Assembly (NCBI GenBank): GCA_964200075.2
Contig: CAXNAA020000528.1
Coordinates: forward strand, 1 to 20,463
Direction of reading: 5' to 3'
DNA length: 20,463 bases
From: Sphacelaria rigidula
Taxonomy: Eukaryota > Phaeophyceae > Sphacelariales
Shown here: piece after piece, positions 16,510 through 20,463 of the stretch
Layout of the letters: every line of letters starts with the position of its first letter
How positions within the stretch are numbered: the first letter of the stretch is position 1
Notes under the pieces: generated by a model
Database searches by the model: none
Told to the model about the DNA's origin: nothing
What the model saw: the letters and a program-made list of their open reading frames with translations, nothing else
Translations under genes and position numbers: made by a program

Positions 16510-18799
16510 TACGCAAAAGGCAAATGCGGGCATAGTCCAATCAAGATACTGCCACTTTGCTTTCAAGCTCTTGCCAGGAGCGTTCCAACGCCGTGCGTAT
16601 CTTTATCCACAGGTACATCATTGCTGTGGCTTATGAGCTAGTTGCGAGCGCGCGGTGAGAGCGAGAACAGGAGGCCAAAATGTCTGCTGTTTTTTTTTTC
16701 TGAAAACGTCTTTGATAATAAAAAGAAAGTTACATCCTTAGACGACGTGAGTTATTCGTTATTTTCGCAAGATGGCCGTGAGCACTTAACCCTGTGAGTG
16801 GGATGTAGGATCTCTACTTTCTAAGTTCGAACGTGGCTACACGTGCCTGCTAGATTATCATTCAGTGTGCAACATACGAGTAAGTCGAGTGTGAGTCGCA
16901 TCGCTTTGAAATTTGCGCATACGAGAAATTGCTACTGAATCCTAAAGCCTATTGCCCTATCCATATCCATATAGAATATCACTAAAAATTCCCCTATCCA
17001 CACATATCCATGTGAAACGATACCACCGTATTTACATATATTCAGTATGATATTCCAATAGTTGAGATAATGTTGATAAAGGAACTGACTCGTCTCATTC
17101 AATTACTTTGCACTTGTGGTCACCATAACCGCGTACAGTAAGTAACAGTAGGCTAAAGTACGTCGCGGTTCAAGCTACGGGTGACACAAACGCAAACTAC
17201 CATGCCTGTGTGAGGACAGCATCGGCCACGGCACACAGGCGATGAAGGCAGCAGTGCGGGTAAAAGGGGCTGTGCTATACAGTAGCGAATGCCATTCCTG
17301 CAAGCTGGGGTAACTCGTGCTATTCTCGGTCAATGAATTGTTGATTGAAAATCCACTGAAGTAAAGCCGTAGGACCGAACCGGATAAAACATCAACCCGT
17401 GGAACGCCCCGGGAAAGCTCTGTTAGATGCGGGGTGCAGCGCAGGCGTTGTACTGAAATACCGTTGGTGTACACAGACACCATATCGCGGTTCAGTAGTA
17501 TATTGAAAAATCATGTTCATCTCAGAATACGAGATAATATACAGAGATGAGCGTTTGACTATTCTATTAGCAAAAGTACACACAACCTATGTCGAGAGAC
17601 AGAAACAACTAGGTTCCACTGTCTCGGCAACAGTATAGGCTCCGCAGAGGTTGCACAGTAACTGTCAAGGTACGATTGATGTGCGATATTAGAAAGAAAC
17701 TCGATGGTTTTCACAGGCGCTTGTTTGGCCAAAATAGAAGAAAACACTTAGTCTCTCCTCAACGCAGAGATATAACAACAAGCTGTGGCAAGCCTGTTGG
17801 AGTAGAGCTGGAGAGTGAGATAAGAGGGGTTGCCTCTCAAACTGCAATCGCTCCAATAATGGGCTATTCGTATTTCAAAACTGAATGTCCGAATTATTGA
17901 TACTCTGAACTCTACATTTGACCGTACGTACCTAGTATCTCTTATTCATTCTGAAACTTCTCTTACCTTTCTGTACTCGACCTTACAGTACTCGAACAAT
18001 TAACAGAGGTCCCTTACAAATGAGCAGATTTAACACTAGAATGGGGTCCAAGTGGTCTTCCAAAATGCCACATGTTACGTGAAGTTCTGCAAAAACAATC
18101 AACTGAAGTTTCTTTTGTCTGTTGAAAACTTCCCCTGGCGTACCTTGTCGCGCATTGTTTCTCCAGTGTCCATAAGTCCTTTGGAACAATCGAAACGGCT
18201 CTTATCCGATGAGGGAAGACGCTACTCAGTCGATTCCCTCATTTCGGAAGAGAATGGTGCCGGAGTTTTTTACGAGTCCTCGGAAAGTTCGCAGGGGCCG
18301 GAGTTTCCCACCTACATATTTTCCCCTATTTTTACATCCATCGATCGTTTTAAGCAACGGTAATTCATTTCCGAAACACCAACGGTGGCAGCTTACTTAT
18401 CATAACACTACCCCTTCTTCTATCATCTCGAGGAAGTTCGAAAAAATTCCGAGACATCTTTCGATGAAAAACGAACGGAATGGTTGGTGCTGTATAACTC
18501 TAGCGTCTTAACTCTTCGGCTGCCAGGGTAGGTCATCTGTTGATCCGCATCACTTTCCCTCAACAAAGGAGAATGACCCGGGTGACCCGCCCTGGCGGCC
18601 AAAGAGTAAACCAGCGACCGCCAGTGTGAGTCGTCTGGGTCGTAGGTTCATTTCCAAATAAAAATGACGCCGATTCAACAGATGGACAGCCTTAGCAGTC
18701 AGACGATGAAATTTATCCATTCGTCCCGAACACGTCCGTCTCCTGCAGACAAGGAGCAGGAGATCCTGAGAGCAACAACGGATCCTGAAACATGAAGCT
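16510..18799. other. 3' flank without a convincing gene
   Basis: After the stop codon this stretch is A/T-richer and interrupted in all frames. The longest plus-strand frame is at 18052-18363 (103 codons, containing LEQSKRLLSDEGRRYSVDSL), which I do not recognise and which has no supporting splice or promoter signals. Several short minus-strand frames overlap without homology to anything I know. Confidence 0.5.
16717..16722 (+). terminator. Possible polyadenylation signal AATAAA
   Basis: AATAAA occurs about 210 nt after the stop codon, inside an A-rich stretch that follows a T-rich tract (16690-16700). The distance is reasonable for a 3' UTR. Many algae do not depend on this hexamer, so the assignment is tentative. 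Confidence 0.3.
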
Positions 18800-18804
18800 G
18801 AACT

Positions 18805-19041
18805 CTCAAGTGGGGTTGAAGTTGCCTTCCGAAATGTCATATTTTTCCCGATAGAGTATTACAAAAGGAAAGCAATTGCAGATCTTTTGTTTTTATTGCC
18901 GTCAAGCAAGGTGTGACTAGGTGCACTCCGGAACACGTGCTTTCAAGCGACAGAAGCACAACACCCGCACATCCGTACGTTTTGCAATGCTGTATCGGGG
19001 AAAATATGACTTTTGGGAAGGCGACTTCAACCCCACTTGAG
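18805..19041. repeat. 49-bp inverted repeat pair
   Basis: Arm 18805-18853 is the reverse complement of arm 18993-19041 with about 45 of 49 positions matching, separated by 139 bp. Both arms translate to MTF[RG]KATSTPLE on opposite strands. Similarity appears to continue weakly outward: GAATCGGCGTCATTTT on the minus strand near 18664-18679 resembles GAATGGGCATCATTTT at 19083-19098. Confidence 0.85.
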
Positions 19042-19356
19042 TGTTTAACCCTTTTGGAACCCACCGACGATTTTTTTTTTGTGAATGGGCATCATTTTGA
19101 CATGAACATGGCTGAAAATGATGCTGATTCACACAAACAAAAATCGTCAATGGGTTCCACGAGGGTCAACCTCATTTTTCAGGAATCTTGCTTCCTAAAT
19201 GGGCATCATTTTGACTTGAACATGGCTGAAAATGATGCTGATTCACAAAAACAAAAATCGTCAATGGGTTCCACGAGGGCCAACCTCATTTTTCAGGAAC
19301 CCCACTTCTTAAATGGAAACGATAATAGGTTTATATGGGAACAAACTTACGCATAA
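19006..19356 (+). CDS. Hypothetical repeat-encoded open frame (doubtful)
   Basis: From ATG at 19006 an open frame of 116 codons reads MTFGKATSTPLECLTLLEPT and through two 38-residue repeats to a stop after QTYA. It lies wholly inside the inverted/tandem repeat cluster. Frame preservation across the duplication follows automatically from the 114-bp period, so it is weak evidence of coding. I recognise no domain and see no promoter. More likely it is an untranslated repeat element. Confidence 0.15.
   Translation: MTFGKATSTPLECLTLLEPTDDFFFVNGHHFDMNMAENDADSHKQKSSMGSTRVNLIFQESCFLNGHHFDLNMAENDADSQKQKSSMGSTRANLIFQEPHFLNGNDNRFIWEQTYA
19056..19158. repeat. Long imperfect palindrome (43/44-nt arms)
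   Basis: Left arm 19056-19098 (GGAACCCACCGACGATTTTT onward) and right arm 19115-19158 (ending AAAATCGTCAATGGGTTCC) are reverse complementary with a few mismatches and one indel in the T run, around a 16-nt loop. The innermost 10 bp, GCATCATTTT with AAAATGATGC, pair perfectly. It is likely a foldback part of a small mobile element. Confidence 0.8.
19087..19314. repeat. 114-bp tandem duplication
   Basis: Two copies start at GGGCATCATTTTGAC (19087 and 19201), 114 bp apart, with few differences. 114 is a multiple of three, so both copies are read in the same frame as a 38-residue repeat beginning NGHHFDMNMAENDADS and NGHHFDLNMAENDADS. Each copy keeps the 10-bp GCATCATTTT/AAAATGATGC inner hairpin. 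Confidence 0.9.
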
Positions 19357-19486
19357 CATATACATATCATTATATATACCTTTGAACAGTTCATAGGTAG
19401 GCTTGACGGGTACCAGTTGCAATATTATACTTCCTCTGTCCCTTACGTTGGGGTATTTGGGTTTACGAGAATCATGCATCATAATG

Positions 19487-19909
19487 TCATGTGTGTATGG
19501 CGTTGCTATAGTTGGTATCGTTGATAATGTCGAACGTAGGGGAAACCAACGCCAAAACAAGAAAATCCGACCGTTTTTTTTTTTTCTCAAAAATAGGGGT
19601 AAGAATCGCCCCAATTCTGGCCATTTCAAATCTGGGTTTTGCTAAAGTCGACCGATTTTTCCCATTTTCGTGCTGTACAACGAGACAGGAGCCTCCGGAC
19701 GATAATATGCTAAAACGACGAGTTCGTGGCGTCATTTTACCTCTTGGTCTGCTATCACCGCCGCTAACCCCAATCGCCGTTGGGACAAAATCATCTCTCC
19801 CTCTTCTTTTCGCAAGCTTTCGATAAAGAAAAACATCGAAGTATTCAACCGAAGTCTGTGTCGATCCAGACTTACCTGGAGCACCTGCCTGGAATTGATC
19901 GGCCGCCAT
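19487..19909 (-). CDS. Hypothetical minus-strand open frame, unrecognised
   Basis: An ATG-initiated frame of 140 codons starts MAADQFQAGAPGKSGSTQTS and contains basic stretches (KLAKRRGRDD, EKKKKRSD, the latter from a T-rich tract). No known domain is seen. An overlapping upstream frame (19732-20028) carries VLQ|GTAAGT, a donor-like site, so a spliced minus-strand gene or mobile-element remnant is conceivable. Either assignment is weak. Confidence 0.2.
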   Translation of the reverse strand: MAADQFQAGAPGKSGSTQTSVEYFDVFLYRKLAKRRGRDDFVPTAIGVSGGDSRPRGKMTPRTRRFSILSSGGSCLVVQHENGKNRSTLAKPRFEMARIGAILTPIFEKKKKRSDFLVLALVSPTFDIINDTNYSNAIHT

Positions 19910-20394
19910 ATGCCCCGGATTAATTTCAAACCCGTTCTGAAAACGAGATATACGGGCCTTCTGCGTCGTGTAGCGCCATCAAAAGGAGCTGGGCGGATAT
20001 TGACACGTTGAAACGACTTGCTATACACGTGGAGACGCGCACCCCTGCCTTTTCCCAGCCGCTGCAGTTTTAATGGCCGAGCTCAATTTTCTCGGGGTCC
20101 GGTCGAGTCCAGAGTGAGAGATGTCTTACGCATGAGTCGCTTTCGACCGAAGAAGAGTCTGGAAAACGCGGTTGATACCACTATCAAATTTCGCAACCAC
20201 CCTAACGAGTGTATGCCTTCCTTTTCTCAAGGGGACTACAATCACTCCAGGGTATGTGCTGTCCCATCACACCGTTTCGTACGTTCTTTCTGTAAAACAT
20301 ATGGCTGTGGCTTGTGTACAATAAATGTTTTTCACTTATTAATTTGCTGCGTGACAAAGGGTCTGTCGAGCGAATGTTTTTGGACACGTAGGCC

Positions 20395-20395
<1 letters not shown>
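19910..20395. other. Right-end flank, nothing identified
   Basis: No gene is supported. AATAAA occurs near 20320 within TGTACAATAAATG, but no plus-strand coding sequence upstream of it is convincing. Confidence 0.5.

Positions 20396-20430
<35 letters not shown>
20396..20430. repeat. 35-base C homopolymer
   Basis: Thirty-five consecutive C, followed by GC-rich sequence to the window end. It may be a genuine homopolymer (the opposite strand could form G-quadruplexes) or a sequencing/assembly artefact near a contig end. Confidence 0.95.
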
Positions 20431-20431
<1 letters not shown>

Positions 20432-20463
20432 CCCTCGCGCCCCTCCTGCCCCGCGTACAGGAC

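Noticed and set aside
16205-16566. Minus-strand Pro/Ser/Leu-rich frames opposite the last exon
   Set aside because: They are shadows of the G-rich, Gly/Arg coding sequence on the plus strand.

Overview
This window looks like nuclear DNA of a eukaryotic alga. It is dominated by one long plus-strand gene cut into about 18 exons by GT-AG introns of mostly 0.36 to 1.6 kb. The coding parts are GC-rich and alanine/glutamate/arginine-rich; the introns are closer to even composition and carry microsatellites and hairpins. This architecture would fit a brown alga or related stramenopile, but I see no marker gene that fixes the taxon, so this is an inference. I saw no prokaryotic operon, rRNA, tRNA, CRISPR array or recognisable viral gene.

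The gene enters from the left edge (its 5' end is outside the window) and stops at 16509. I built the exons by reading for splice signals, reading-frame phase and internal homology. Every junction is phase-consistent, and the joined visible coding sequence is about 1,182 codons plus a stop. The protein is mostly predicted helix or coiled coil. Its left half is made of tandem modules of about 77 to 129 codons. Each has an A half, centred on RRLLFRGWSRLxLHAASLNAAE, and a B half, an Ala/Glu/Arg coiled coil ending near HRAVxL, followed by a phase-0 donor. Five clear modules lie at 1642-1971, 3096-3407, 3770-3903 plus 5106-5301, 5753-5889 plus 6765-7014, and 7633-7863. Diverged modules with the conserved tryptophan follow at 8954-9112, 10429-10597 and 12301-12405 plus 12798-12887. 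The C-terminal part has a Gly-rich linker, further coiled-coil exons and a 176-codon last exon.

The most notable feature is that paralogous modules differ in intron content. Two are split by an intron at the same codon (AG|G, phase 2), while three carry the equivalent AG uninterrupted in a single exon. The joined split module at 3770-5301 has exactly the same coding length, 330 nt, as the intron-less module at 1642-1971.

From 16510 to the right edge I find no convincing gene. That stretch has a possible polyadenylation signal, some unrecognised open frames and a cluster of inverted and tandem repeats at about 18.8-19.3 kb that looks like a non-autonomous or foldback element. It ends near a 35-base C homopolymer. 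A 39-bp near-perfect hairpin sits in the intron at 4217-4323.
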